From G963678255 sp963678255 (GTDB taxonomy: Bacteria; Cloacimonadota; Cloacimonadia; Cloacimonadales; WRIO01): a DNA stretch of 64,000 nt. How positions within the stretch are numbered: the first letter of the stretch is position 1; the number at the start of each line of letters is the position of its first letter. The stretch is taken from the NCBI GenBank assembly GCA_963678255.2, contig CAXXTW010000002.1:744001-808000 (forward strand), in the 5' to 3' direction. The notes under the pieces are model-generated. The model ran no database searches, had not been told where the DNA came from, and saw only the letters and a list, made by a program, of their open reading frames with translations. A program made the position numbers and the translations under genes. Below are positions 35,245 to 44,337 of the stretch, one piece after another.

Positions 35245-37551
35245 TTATCTTAATTTAAATTGATTAACTATTGTTTGTAATTGATTAGCTAAATGAGATA
35301 GTGTATCAACTGAAGCTTTTGTTTCTTCTGCATTTTGACTACTTATACCTATTGAAGTAGTTATCTGGGATATACTCTGTACTACTTCTTGAATACCAAG
35401 AGTTATTTCCTGAGTATTTCTTGCTACTTCACGCATTCCGTTATTTATCTCTTCAGTATTTCTAGCAATTTCATTAGATACTATAGCTGATTCATTGGTA
35501 TTGCTGGCAATATCATTAACTGCTTTAGTCGCTTCATCGGTATTTCTCTCTATGATTGAAGCCATCGAAGTCATTTCTTTTGTTTTAGATCCTACAGATG
35601 AGGCTTCTTCAGCAATACGATTTACTGAACTGGCAATTTCATTTGTTGTAATAGATTGTTCTTCTAAAGCTCCAGCTATGGTTGTGTTGATCATTGAAAT
35701 TTCTTTTACGATTTCAGTTATATCAACTATAGATTTTACAGAATTCTTACTAGCTTCTTGAACTTCCTGAATCTGATTAGCTATACGCCCAGTAGCTTCA
35801 GCAGTTTGCTTGGCTAATTCTTTAACTTCATTAGCAACAACAGCAAAACCTTTCCCTGCTTCTCCTGCACTGGCAGCTTCAATAGTAGCATTTAACGCTA
35901 ACATATTTGTCTGATCTGCAATATCATTTATCATTTTGACAACTTTACCAATCTCATTAGCAGATGCTTCCATTTTTTTCATGATTAGATTTGTATTGTT
36001 TGCTTCATGTGATGCTTTTTGAGAGATCAGACTTGCTTGTTGGGTGTTTTTGGAAATCTCTGTTAAAGTGCTATTCATTTCATCAATTGCTGTTACTACA
36101 GAATTTATCTCCATAACTAAATTATCTATTGCAAAATCAGATGCTTGAACAACTTTGTTCAATCCAATGATACTATTCTTAACATCATTAACATTGGCGC
36201 TTGTTTGTTCTGAAGCAGAGGCAGAACTATTTAAATTAGCACTCATTTGAGTTGTTGCTGCAGCAACTGTTTGTACATTACTTGAGGCTTCTTCCACTGA
36301 AGCTGCAATTGTGGATGTATTTGTACTGATTTCTTCAGAAGAGGCTGAAACCATTTGAGCTTGTTGATTCATCTTTTGAGAATTATTGGTTAATTCTAAT
36401 GCTGTTTCAGTTAGTGATTTTCCTGCAGTGTTTAAATCCTTGATACCATTTATAATGGTATCCAACGTAGAAATTAAAGAAGTACGAATTTTCTCATATG
36501 AATGAACTATCACACCAATTTCATCTTTTCGGTTATACAATTCTTCAGAAGCTTTTACTGAAAAATCTAAATCACCTAATCGGTTCATGGATTCTACTAT
36601 TTTTCCTATTGGCTTAGTTAAAAACTGGGAAATTAAAGTACTAATTAATAACAAAGATAAAGCTAGTAATACAATTGAAAATATTATTAAAAGTTTGATT
36701 AATTTGTTTGCTAAAGTTACTAAATCAGATCGATACATAGATCCGCAAACAGTCCAATTAGTAAAATCTAGTTTAGAATAACCAATTACTTTTTGTTTTC
36801 CTTCAAATACATAATTCAACACACCATTTTTAGTAGTAGATTTAATAATGTCCTGATTGAAGGTATATTGAGGATCATTGGTTAAGATTAAATCCTTTCT
36901 AGGATGAGTGATTATCGCCCCATTTTCATCAATTAAGTAGTAATAACCATTATTAGCGATCTTCCTTTTGTTAATATATTTTTCAGCTAATTTATACAAA
37001 TCTATTGAAATATTTGCTGTTCCTATAAATCTTCCTTCATTATCTTTAACTTGAAATGAAGATATTGTTACAGGTTCTTTAGAAATTGGAGATTCAAAAG
37101 GGATTCCTTCAAAAAATTGATCCTGTTTCTGAATTTCCTTCCAGAAGTTATTTTCTGATATATCAAGTCCAATAGAGTTTTCAAGACTTGCACCAATAAT
37201 TTTTCCCTGAATATCCGTAACAAAAACATTTTCTATAAAGTCTTCAGAATTTTTGATTCTATCTAAATCTTTTTTTAAATTACTTCCATCATTTGACTTT
37301 AAAGCAGAGATTACTTGATCATTTTCTGCGATATCTTTATTGCTAATGAGTATCTGTTTTAAAACTGCTTCTACTAAGTCCTTCATCTCACTAGATCTTT
37401 CTTGAGCTGTTTTAACCTGATCATTATAAACTTCATTGGTTGACACATAAGATACCATAAAAATGATTAATAAAAAAGTAACCAACAAAAGTGCAGATAA
37501 AAGAACTCTCATTTTTGCACCAATACTAAGATCATTAAATTTAAATTTCAT
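35245..37551 (-). CDS. Methyl-accepting chemotaxis protein with dCache sensor
   Basis: A 768-residue transmembrane chemoreceptor. TM1 is at about 13-35, a periplasmic dCache_1-type ligand domain at about 40-280 (includes FVTDIQGKIIGAS, YYLIDENGAIITHP, GKQKVIGYSKL), TM2 at about 283-305, and HAMP next (about 306-360). The cytoplasmic coiled coil carries the highly conserved hairpin tip DQTNMLALNATIEAASAGEAGKGFAVVANEVKELA (about 545-580), which binds CheA/CheW. Gln/Glu methylation sites are likely in the flanking helices. No chemotaxis operon is adjacent. A strong terminator sits 15 bp downstream of its stop. Confidence 0.96.
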   Translation of the reverse strand: MKFKFNDLSIGAKMRVLLSALLLVTFLLIIFMVSYVSTNEVYNDQVKTAQERSSEMKDLVEAVLKQILISNKDIAENDQVISALKSNDGSNLKKDLDRIKNSEDFIENVFVTDIQGKIIGASLENSIGLDISENNFWKEIQKQDQFFEGIPFESPISKEPVTISSFQVKDNEGRFIGTANISIDLYKLAEKYINKRKIANNGYYYLIDENGAIITHPRKDLILTNDPQYTFNQDIIKSTTKNGVLNYVFEGKQKVIGYSKLDFTNWTVCGSMYRSDLVTLANKLIKLLIIFSIVLLALSLLLISTLISQFLTKPIGKIVESMNRLGDLDFSVKASEELYNRKDEIGVIVHSYEKIRTSLISTLDTIINGIKDLNTAGKSLTETALELTNNSQKMNQQAQMVSASSEEISTNTSTIAASVEEASSNVQTVAAATTQMSANLNSSASASEQTSANVNDVKNSIIGLNKVVQASDFAIDNLVMEINSVVTAIDEMNSTLTEISKNTQQASLISQKASHEANNTNLIMKKMEASANEIGKVVKMINDIADQTNMLALNATIEAASAGEAGKGFAVVANEVKELAKQTAEATGRIANQIQEVQEASKNSVKSIVDITEIVKEISMINTTIAGALEEQSITTNEIASSVNRIAEEASSVGSKTKEMTSMASIIERNTDEATKAVNDIASNTNESAIVSNEIARNTEEINNGMREVARNTQEITLGIQEVVQSISQITTSIGISSQNAEETKASVDTLSHLANQLQTIVNQFKLR

Positions 37552-37567
37552 ATTACCCCCTATTATT

Positions 37568-37596
37568 TTACTATATATTAATTATTTTTTTGTAAA
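37568..37596 (-). promoter_or_regulatory. Candidate promoter for the chemoreceptor gene
   Basis: Minus-strand TTTACA (37591-37596) and TAGTAA (37568-37573) have a 17-bp spacer and end 16 bp before the start codon, with an AGGGGG ribosome site between. The surrounding DNA is very AT-rich, so chance matches are common. Confidence 0.35.
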
Positions 37597-37660
37597 TAAC
37601 AAATACTTTTTGAAAAATAATAATTTAATTAGTGAGACTCTGAAAATTGAAGAAAAACTA

Positions 37661-37689
37661 TTGACAACATATAAAGATTTAAATATAAG
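37661..37689 (+). promoter_or_regulatory. hppA: Sigma-70-type promoter of hppA
   Basis: TTGACA (37661-37666) is a perfect -35 box; TATAAG (37684-37689) follows after 17 bp. A GGGAGG ribosome site and the ATG at 37722 lie about 30 bp downstream. This is the best promoter match in the window. Confidence 0.7.
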
Positions 37690-37721
37690 AATACTCAGTC
37701 TAATTTTTTTGGGAGGTTTAA

Positions 37722-40043
37722 ATGCACGAAATACCTTTGGTATGGTGGCTTGCTCCAATTTCTGCTATTACAGCTCTTATCACAGCTTGGATTTTATTCA
37801 AGCAAGTGAAAAGAAAAGATGCTGGTAATGCCAGAATGCAGGAGATTGCCGGATATGTAAGGGAAGGTTCTTTTGCATACTTGAGACAACAATACAAGGG
37901 GGTAGGTATCTTTTTTGTTGTCGCTTTTATAATTTTTAACATAATGGCTTGGGGTTTAAAAATCCTTCATCCTTTGATTCCTTTTGCCTTTTTAACTGGA
38001 GGATTCTTTAGCGGATTGGCAGGTTTTATCGGAATGAACACGGCTACAATGGCTTCTTCAAGAACAGCTCAAGGTTGCACTAAAAGCCTAAATGAAGGAT
38101 TAAATATCGCATTTAGGGCTGGTGGTGTAATGGGCCTTGTTGTTGTTGGACTTGCCCTTATCGACATTTCTGCTTGGTTTTTTATTTTAATAAAATTTCA
38201 GGTAGCATTAGAAACTATTGTTGTTATTATGCTAAGTTTTGGGATGGGTGCTTCAACTCAAGCTCTATTTGCAAGACTCGGTGGAGGTATTTACACAAAA
38301 GCTGCAGACGTTGGTGCTGACTTAGTAGGAAAAGTTGAAGCTGGTATTCCTGAAGATGATCCTCGTAATCCCGCTTCAATTGCAGATAATGTCGGTGATA
38401 ATGTCGGTGATGTTGCTGGAATGGGTGCTGATCTATACGAATCATATGCTGGTTCTATTTTAGCTACTGCTGCACTCGGTATGGCTGCTTATGTACAAAT
38501 TGGTCTTGGATCCGAATGGGCAATTAAATTTGTGACAGCCCCAATGGTTTTAGCTGGTATTGGTGCATTTTTATCAATTTTTGGTATATATTTAGTTAAA
38601 ACAAAAGAAAATGCTGATACAAAAGATTTAATGTTTGCACTTAATAAAAGTGTTTACGGTAGCTCTGTCCTTATTGCAATAGCCTCTTACTTTGTTACAA
38701 AAATGATGCTTCCTGCTGAATATTCTTTCGGAATTTTCTTATCTTCAGTGATTGGTCTGTTAGCTGGTATCCTAATTGGATATACAACAGAACTATACAC
38801 TTCATATAGTTTTTCTCATACAAAAAAAATAGCTGAACAAGGTCTTTTCGGTCCAGCTACAGTCATCCTGGAAGGTATTGCTGTAGGCATGCGCTCTACT
38901 GCTGCGCCTATCATTATTATCTGTTTAGCAATACTAGGTGCCTTTAGCTTCAGTGGTGGATTTAAAATCGCCGAAATGGGTCTCTATGGTATTGGTTTTG
39001 GTGCTGTAGGTATGTTAGCAACCTTAGGTGTTACTCTTGCGATGGACTCTTTTGGTCCTATAGCAGATAATGCTGGTGGTAATGCAGAAATGAGTGGATT
39101 GCCTAAAAATATACGTGTAAGAACAGATGCTCTTGATTCTGTGGGTAATACGACTGCTGCTACAGGTAAAGGTTTTGCTATTGGGTCTGCTTCTTTAACA
39201 GCTATGGCTCTATTAGCAGCTTATCTTGAAGAAGTTCGTAACGGTTTACACCTGGCAGGTCATGAAATCATGAATATCCACTATGGTTCAAAATTTGTAG
39301 AACAAGTAGCTTTACCAAAAGAATCAATTACTCAATTCATGACTCAGTTTGATGTCACTCTTCTTAACCCTCGTTTTCTAATCGGTCTTTTTATTGGTAG
39401 TATGGTTACTTATGTTTTCTCATCTTTAACTATTAAAGCTGTAGGTCGTGCTGCAGGTAAAATGGTTGAAGAAGTAAGGCGCCAATTTAAAGAAATACCC
39501 GGGATTATGGATGGAACAGGAAAACCTGATTATGCAGAATGTGTACGTATTTCAACTGTTGGAGCTCAAAAAGAAATGCTCAAACCTGCCTTAGTTGGCA
39601 TTTTAACACCCGTAATTTCAGGATTGATTTTAGGGGTTGCTGGTGTACTTGGTGTATTAGCTGGAGCTCTTTGTTCTGGTGTTGTTTTAGCAATAATGAT
39701 GAACAATGCAGGTGGAGCTTGGGATAATGCTAAGAAATTTGTTGAAACAGGTGAATACGGTGGAAAAGGCTCTGATGTACATAAAGCGACTGTTACTGGT
39801 GATACTGTGGGAGATCCCTTTAAAGACACAGCTGGCCCTTGTATCAATATTTTAATTAAACTTATGAGTATGGTCTCTATAGTTTTTGCCGGTTTAATTG
39901 TAGCTTATTCACCAATAATTCAAAACATCTATACTCGTGGAAATGATCCAGTTCTAGCTGAATTACTTCACCCTCAAAAAGCTGTAACTTCAATGATTAA
40001 TCCTATAGAAACTATTAAAACAGAAATTGATAGTTTGAAATAA
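37722..40043 (+). CDS. hppA: Membrane-bound ion-translocating pyrophosphatase, K+-dependent type
   Basis: A 773-residue integral membrane enzyme with about 16 spans that couples hydrolysis of pyrophosphate to export of H+ and/or Na+. The PPi/Mg site is visible in GGIYTKAADVGADLVGKVEAG, EDDPRNPASIADNVGDNVGD and the later acidic loops DSFGPIADNAGG and GGAWDNAKKFVE. The segment GNTTAATGKGFAIGSASLTA carries Ala where K+-independent enzymes have Lys, which marks the K+-dependent subfamily; whether Na+ or H+ is pumped cannot be decided here. It is monocistronic, with its own promoter and terminator. In a fermentative anaerobe it conserves energy from biosynthetic PPi. Its third-position bases are markedly T-rich. 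Confidence 0.97.
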   Translation: MHEIPLVWWLAPISAITALITAWILFKQVKRKDAGNARMQEIAGYVREGSFAYLRQQYKGVGIFFVVAFIIFNIMAWGLKILHPLIPFAFLTGGFFSGLAGFIGMNTATMASSRTAQGCTKSLNEGLNIAFRAGGVMGLVVVGLALIDISAWFFILIKFQVALETIVVIMLSFGMGASTQALFARLGGGIYTKAADVGADLVGKVEAGIPEDDPRNPASIADNVGDNVGDVAGMGADLYESYAGSILATAALGMAAYVQIGLGSEWAIKFVTAPMVLAGIGAFLSIFGIYLVKTKENADTKDLMFALNKSVYGSSVLIAIASYFVTKMMLPAEYSFGIFLSSVIGLLAGILIGYTTELYTSYSFSHTKKIAEQGLFGPATVILEGIAVGMRSTAAPIIIICLAILGAFSFSGGFKIAEMGLYGIGFGAVGMLATLGVTLAMDSFGPIADNAGGNAEMSGLPKNIRVRTDALDSVGNTTAATGKGFAIGSASLTAMALLAAYLEEVRNGLHLAGHEIMNIHYGSKFVEQVALPKESITQFMTQFDVTLLNPRFLIGLFIGSMVTYVFSSLTIKAVGRAAGKMVEEVRRQFKEIPGIMDGTGKPDYAECVRISTVGAQKEMLKPALVGILTPVISGLILGVAGVLGVLAGALCSGVVLAIMMNNAGGAWDNAKKFVETGEYGGKGSDVHKATVTGDTVGDPFKDTAGPCINILIKLMSMVSIVFAGLIVAYSPIIQNIYTRGNDPVLAELLHPQKAVTSMINPIETIKTEIDSLK

Positions 40044-40055
40044 AAATCTTATAAA

Positions 40056-40097
40056 AAATAGCCCTCATTCTTTGCTTAGAAGACTTGAGGGCTATTT
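40056..40097 (+). terminator. Rho-independent terminator of hppA
   Basis: A 12-bp perfect stem (AAATAGCCCTCA / TGAGGGCTATTT) closes an 18-nt loop and is followed by GATTTTT, 12 bp past the hppA stop. Confidence 0.85.
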
Positions 40098-40378
40098 GAT
40101 TTTTAACATTTTACGATTTTTATAAATAATTGCACATTCTATTTAGTCCAACTGAAATCTTCTTATTCAATTATATAATTAATTGAAGTTAATAGGACAA
40201 ATGTTAAAAATAATCAGTTTACCTATGAAAGAAGAATAATTAACCCAAACTGTAGTATATTAAGGAAATTAATCTAATAAAAAGAAAGTTTCCTTCAAAA
40301 TATATTACATTCAATTAAAAAACGAGAAACAAATCATTAAAAAAGAGTAATAATAAAACTATAATGTCCCATAAACAA

Positions 40379-40402
40379 AGAGCACTTCAATTGAAGTGCT
40401 CT
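40379..40402 (-). terminator. Hairpin terminator of the ispF operon
   Basis: A perfect 24-bp palindrome (AGAGCACTTCAA / TTGAAGTGCTCT) lies 24 bp past the ispF stop on the minus strand, followed by a modest T-rich tract (CTTTGTTTATG). Confidence 0.65.
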
Positions 40403-40426
40403 CTTAAAATTCAACAAAACATCCCA

Positions 40427-40915
40427 TTAAGATTTATTAAGATTTATGGGAAATAATAAAACTACTACAGTAGCTGTCATACCTTTTTCAGAACCGCTAA
40501 TACCTAAATGTTCTTCCGTGGTTGCTTTTACAGAAATGCAATCAAAAGGAGTCATCAAATCATCAGAAAGATTTTGTCTCATTTCATAAATATAGTTTTT
40601 TAATTTTGGGTTTTGAGCACAGATTGTTGAGTCAATATTTCCGATTTTATACCCATGAGCTTTAATAATACTGTAAGTTTTTCTTAAGAGAATCCGACTA
40701 TCAATATCTTTCAATTCAGGAGCAGTATCAGGGAATAGTTGACCAATATCTCCAAGGGCTAAGGCACCTAGAAGAGCATCTATAATAGCATGAATGAGAA
40801 CATCGGCATCAGAATGACCCAGTAATCCTTTTTCATAAGGAATTTCTACGCCTCCTAAAATTAATTTTCTATTATCAACAAGCTGATGAACATCATAACC
40901 AAAACCTATACGCAT
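40427..40915 (-). CDS. ispF: 2-C-methyl-D-erythritol 2,4-cyclodiphosphate synthase
   Basis: A 162-residue MEP-pathway enzyme that cyclises CDP-methylerythritol 2-phosphate to the 2,4-cyclodiphosphate with release of CMP. The zinc ligands are in GFGYDVHQL (Asp8, His10) and GHSDADVLIHAIIDALLGA (His42 region), followed by ALGDIGQLFPD and, near the end, VKATTEEHLGISGSEKGMTA, the canonical C-terminal motif. Length is typical. It is the last gene of a five-gene minus-strand operon, 7 bp after the GlmS-like gene; GAGG precedes the ATG. IspD is encoded two genes upstream, so the two pathway enzymes flank the amidotransferase. Confidence 0.97.
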   Translation of the reverse strand: MRIGFGYDVHQLVDNRKLILGGVEIPYEKGLLGHSDADVLIHAIIDALLGALALGDIGQLFPDTAPELKDIDSRILLRKTYSIIKAHGYKIGNIDSTICAQNPKLKNYIYEMRQNLSDDLMTPFDCISVKATTEEHLGISGSEKGMTATVVVLLFPINLNKS

Positions 40916-40922
40916 AAATACC

Positions 40923-43637
40923 TCAATCCACAGTTATTGATTTTGATACATTTTTGGGAACATCAGGATGAACACCATGTTCAGGAAAACCTAATGTATC
41001 AAGATATTCTAATTTTTTAATACTCATTTTAAGTGCTAATAACTGTAAAACAACAGTAGAAGAGAAGCAAGTCATAAGAGAGTCACCCGTAGTAGGGAGT
41101 TTTATATATCCCCAACCATAATATTTTTCAGCATTAGGTGTAGAACTAGCATTATTTTCTAAGTTATCATTTTCTTCAGCAATAATAAAAGAATCAGCTC
41201 CTCTGATTTTATGTGTATTGATTTGAGATATTGTCAAATTTATATCTCTTTCATCTGGACCTGTTACATAAATTAATGGATAACTTCTATATAAAGGCGT
41301 AAAAAAGTCATATTTTTTTATAAACTGTTTAAAAATAACTGTTCCTTCTCGTGAAAGATTAAACGGTGTCAAGTGTGTGAAAATATAATTTGAAACAGCA
41401 ATAATAATTTCCTGAATTTCATTTCCAGAAAGATTTTTTTCATTTCCAATTTGATTGATATCCAGCATAGCTTTTTGGAAATTTTTTATCATTGATTTTA
41501 TATTAAGTAAACCATAAACAGTATTTTTTCCAAGAATCGTATTGGGTCCATGTTTAAATTCAGAAGCCTCCATTCCTTGAGTATGATTTAAAACGGTTTC
41601 TCTGATTTTTAAGGCTCCTTCCATAGCAATTCCAGAAATTTTTGTAGCAAGGATATGAATCGATGGTTCAAGATAAATCTTTTCAGCTACAAATTCAATA
41701 TGATCTTCAGTTGTTTTAACAGTTTCTTTTAAAAGTAAAGGTAAATCTTGTAATTGTTTATACCTTCTTAAAATATTTTCTTTAAGTTTTAAAAGCTGCT
41801 TTTTATCAGATGTTATCATGTCTTGATCATTAGTAAAAATTTCAGCAGTTTTAATTGCCAAATAAAAGAATAAGGTTAATTGATTCATAAAACTTTTAGT
41901 TGCAGGAACAGCAATTTCAGGACCACAAAAGATTGGAATAGAAATATCGCTTTTTTCTTGTCCAAGAGTGGAATTCATATTATTGACAAGGACAATTTTT
42001 TTAATAGAAAGATTTAATTGGTCAATATCATTAAATATATCTATTAAATCCTTTGTTTCACCACTTTGAGAGACACCAATAACTACATCATTATCTTTTA
42101 AACTTTGAGAATATTGTCCTCTGAATTCACCAGGTAAAATGGGAATGATTTCAACACCTGCGACTTCGTTAAAGAAAAGAGCAGCAGTTTTTGTTGCGTG
42201 GTATGAAGTTCCACAAGCCAGAGTATAAATATTTCTTTTATTCTTAATAGTATTTTTTAGTATTTCTATAAAAATATCAACTTTAATTTGAAAGTCATCA
42301 CAATCTTTTGTTTCAATAATACTATCAAGAGCTTTAGCAATTAATAGTTTTTCAACATTAAAGCTAGTCCCCAACAAATCTATAAAAGTATTCATTTCAC
42401 TTGAAAAGAAGAATTTTTTACAAAAGTCTTCTTTAACAACTTCATTGACTATATCAGGATATCCTGCTTTAATTCGACTATTAAAAGTTTTCCCATTTTC
42501 AGAATTGACAAATTCATTAAAAAGGGATAATTGAATACTATAATTATGTTCATCCGTGATCTTGAGAGCAATATCAGAAACTATATTGTATAAATCAATT
42601 GATTTAATATAGTCAATCATATGTCTAGAAGAATTTGAACCACCAATAAAAAGTTTCACAATCTTTCCAACAGCTTCTGGTTCAGCAAAAATTTCTTGTT
42701 CCATAAAGAATTTAAATTCAGGTAAAAGCTCAGTATCTTCAGCACGTAGTTTGGAACGAACAGGATCACTAGTAACTTTATCTCCAGCTTTAAATATCAG
42801 ATTAGGTTGATTTAATCTTTTTATAATCTGATTTTTATAAGCATATACCTGATAATTATCATGGTTGTATTCAACAAATTCACCTTCTCTGAGTTTAACA
42901 AGATTTTTTGTAAATCGTAAAACAGCAGTTAAGTCACTGGAAGTAAGACAGAAAGAATTTCCTTCAATTTCACCAACACCAAAATAGAGACTTGAGCCAG
43001 CTTTAATAGCATAACTGGTTTCAGAGTAAGGGTCAACTATGACAGCCGCATAGGATCCAATTACAAACTGAGAGGCTTTCAGAATAGCTTTTCGCATACA
43101 AGTCTTTCTAGTTTCAATGTTTTCTATATGATCTTTTGATTCTTTTAACATTTCAATATCAAAGTAATGTTCAATAATATGAACAAGCATTTCGCCATCA
43201 TTATCAGAGACAACTTTATGCCCTTCTCTGGTTAAGAAATCTTTAAGTTCCCGAGTATTAGTAATATTTCCGTTATGTGCCCCATAAATATGAGTTTTAC
43301 AATTTACTTCATGTGGTTGAGCATTCTCCTTATTAACTTGTCCAAAGGTAGCCCATCTTACTTGACCACAGAAAATTTTACCAGTTTCATTAATAATATC
43401 AAGAGTTTCTACAAGAGTGCTAGGAGCACCAACATCTTTTTTTAAGACCGTCTCATAATCATCTTTTTGGAAAATAGCGCCAGTAGAATCATACCCTCTA
43501 TATTCAAGAGCTCTTAACAAAGTTGAAGCATATTTTCCCAGATTTACATTTACCTTTTGGAAATGTAATCCCAATACACCGCAACCAATTCCAAAGACAG
43601 GAATTGGTATATTAAATTTTAAATTTTTTAAAAACAT
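40923..43637 (-). CDS. Enlarged glutamine-fructose-6-phosphate aminotransferase-like protein (GATase_6 + SIS)
   Basis: A 904-residue relative of GlmS (usual length about 610), which makes glucosamine-6-phosphate for cell-wall precursors. The glutaminase part has LEYRGYDSTGA, GQVRWATFGQ, AHNGNITNTREL; the putative nucleophile Cys (GCGVLGLHFQ) is not at the N-terminus but about 19 residues in, so a leader must be removed or activity is altered. The SIS halves carry LACGTSYHATKTAALFF, GVSQSGETKDLIDIF, the VPATKSFMNQLT loop and EASEFKHGPNTILG. Roughly 130 extra residues separate the domains and more lie in the second SIS half. The end, DVPKNVSKSITVD, matches GlmS. Start: ATG 43637 with GAGGG upstream; an ATG at 43649 overlaps ispD. 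Confidence 0.88.
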   Translation of the reverse strand: MFLKNLKFNIPIPVFGIGCGVLGLHFQKVNVNLGKYASTLLRALEYRGYDSTGAIFQKDDYETVLKKDVGAPSTLVETLDIINETGKIFCGQVRWATFGQVNKENAQPHEVNCKTHIYGAHNGNITNTRELKDFLTREGHKVVSDNDGEMLVHIIEHYFDIEMLKESKDHIENIETRKTCMRKAILKASQFVIGSYAAVIVDPYSETSYAIKAGSSLYFGVGEIEGNSFCLTSSDLTAVLRFTKNLVKLREGEFVEYNHDNYQVYAYKNQIIKRLNQPNLIFKAGDKVTSDPVRSKLRAEDTELLPEFKFFMEQEIFAEPEAVGKIVKLFIGGSNSSRHMIDYIKSIDLYNIVSDIALKITDEHNYSIQLSLFNEFVNSENGKTFNSRIKAGYPDIVNEVVKEDFCKKFFFSSEMNTFIDLLGTSFNVEKLLIAKALDSIIETKDCDDFQIKVDIFIEILKNTIKNKRNIYTLACGTSYHATKTAALFFNEVAGVEIIPILPGEFRGQYSQSLKDNDVVIGVSQSGETKDLIDIFNDIDQLNLSIKKIVLVNNMNSTLGQEKSDISIPIFCGPEIAVPATKSFMNQLTLFFYLAIKTAEIFTNDQDMITSDKKQLLKLKENILRRYKQLQDLPLLLKETVKTTEDHIEFVAEKIYLEPSIHILATKISGIAMEGALKIRETVLNHTQGMEASEFKHGPNTILGKNTVYGLLNIKSMIKNFQKAMLDINQIGNEKNLSGNEIQEIIIAVSNYIFTHLTPFNLSREGTVIFKQFIKKYDFFTPLYRSYPLIYVTGPDERDINLTISQINTHKIRGADSFIIAEENDNLENNASSTPNAEKYYGWGYIKLPTTGDSLMTCFSSTVVLQLLALKMSIKKLEYLDTLGFPEHGVHPDVPKNVSKSITVD

Positions 43638-43645
43638 AATTACCC

Positions 43646-44326
43646 TCATTTTTTTTTTAATAAAGTATTTAATAATAATAAGTCTTCTTGCACAGTGACT
43701 TTAATATTATACTTATCGACAAGATAAATAGAGACTGGGATGTTATAATATTCTAAAAGGCTAGCGTCATCAGTAAAATCAAAATCAATATTTTTTGACA
43801 AAAAATGATATTTTAAGATTAAAGAATAAGAAAAAACCTGAGGAGTATAAACTTCGACTAATTGAGTTCTATCAATAGTTTTTTCAACATACCCTTTATT
43901 TATTAATTTGATCGTATTTGTTAATTTTTTAGCAGGAATTATAGCTTCAGAATAGTTTGTTTCATTAAGAAGAGCCATGATATCCTGAGAAGTGATTAAT
44001 GGTCTAACCCCATCATGAATAAAGACAAAATCTGTATCTGGATCACAAGCTAATAAACCTTTAAGAACAGATTCTTTTCTTGAGGACCCGCCACTAACAA
44101 TTTGTATATTATTTAAAGAATATTTATTAATTAGATTTTCAGTATAAAGCAGATCATCTTCTGGAATTGTTAAAATAATCTGATTAAAGATATTAGATTC
44201 GACAAAAGGTATAAGAGTCCAGATAAGAATTGGTTTTTTGAGAATATTAATATATTGTTTTTTAATCTTCCCACCAAAACGATTCCCACTTCCACCAGCG
44301 GTAATAATAGCAGATAGTTTTTTCAT
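43646..44326 (-). CDS. ispD: 2-C-methyl-D-erythritol 4-phosphate cytidylyltransferase
   Basis: A 226-residue nucleotidyltransferase of the MEP pathway that joins CTP and methylerythritol 4-phosphate. Visible motifs are the CTP loop ITAGGSGNRFGGKIKKQY (residues 9-26), the GGSSRKESVLKGL segment, VFIHDGVRPLIT (metal and substrate site) and DRTQLVEVYTPQVFSY, then DFTDDASLLE. The length is typical. It follows the GtrA gene by 11 bp and ends against the start of the GlmS-like gene. A CDP-ribitol synthase (TarI/IspD-like) alternative is less likely because ispF is in the same operon. Confidence 0.93.
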   Translation of the reverse strand: MKKLSAIITAGGSGNRFGGKIKKQYINILKKPILIWTLIPFVESNIFNQIILTIPEDDLLYTENLINKYSLNNIQIVSGGSSRKESVLKGLLACDPDTDFVFIHDGVRPLITSQDIMALLNETNYSEAIIPAKKLTNTIKLINKGYVEKTIDRTQLVEVYTPQVFSYSLILKYHFLSKNIDFDFTDDASLLEYYNIPVSIYLVDKYNIKVTVQEDLLLLNTLLKKK

Positions 44327-44337
44327 GATAAATAAGA

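Larger units (their letters stand above)
40044..40426. other. AT-rich intergenic region between convergent genes, compositional switch point
   Basis: This 383-bp stretch contains two terminator hairpins (40056 and 40379) and no open reading frame of interest. The middle is extremely AT-rich with a short inverted repeat (TTCAATTA/TAATTGAA near 40172). Strand composition of the flanking genes seems to reverse here. No good match to a DnaA box (TTATCCACA) was found by eye. Confidence 0.5.

Noticed and set aside
37463..37828. 121-codon plus-strand frame upstream of hppA
   Set aside because: It runs through the hppA promoter and into the recognised HppA start in another frame, and has no similarity to known proteins.
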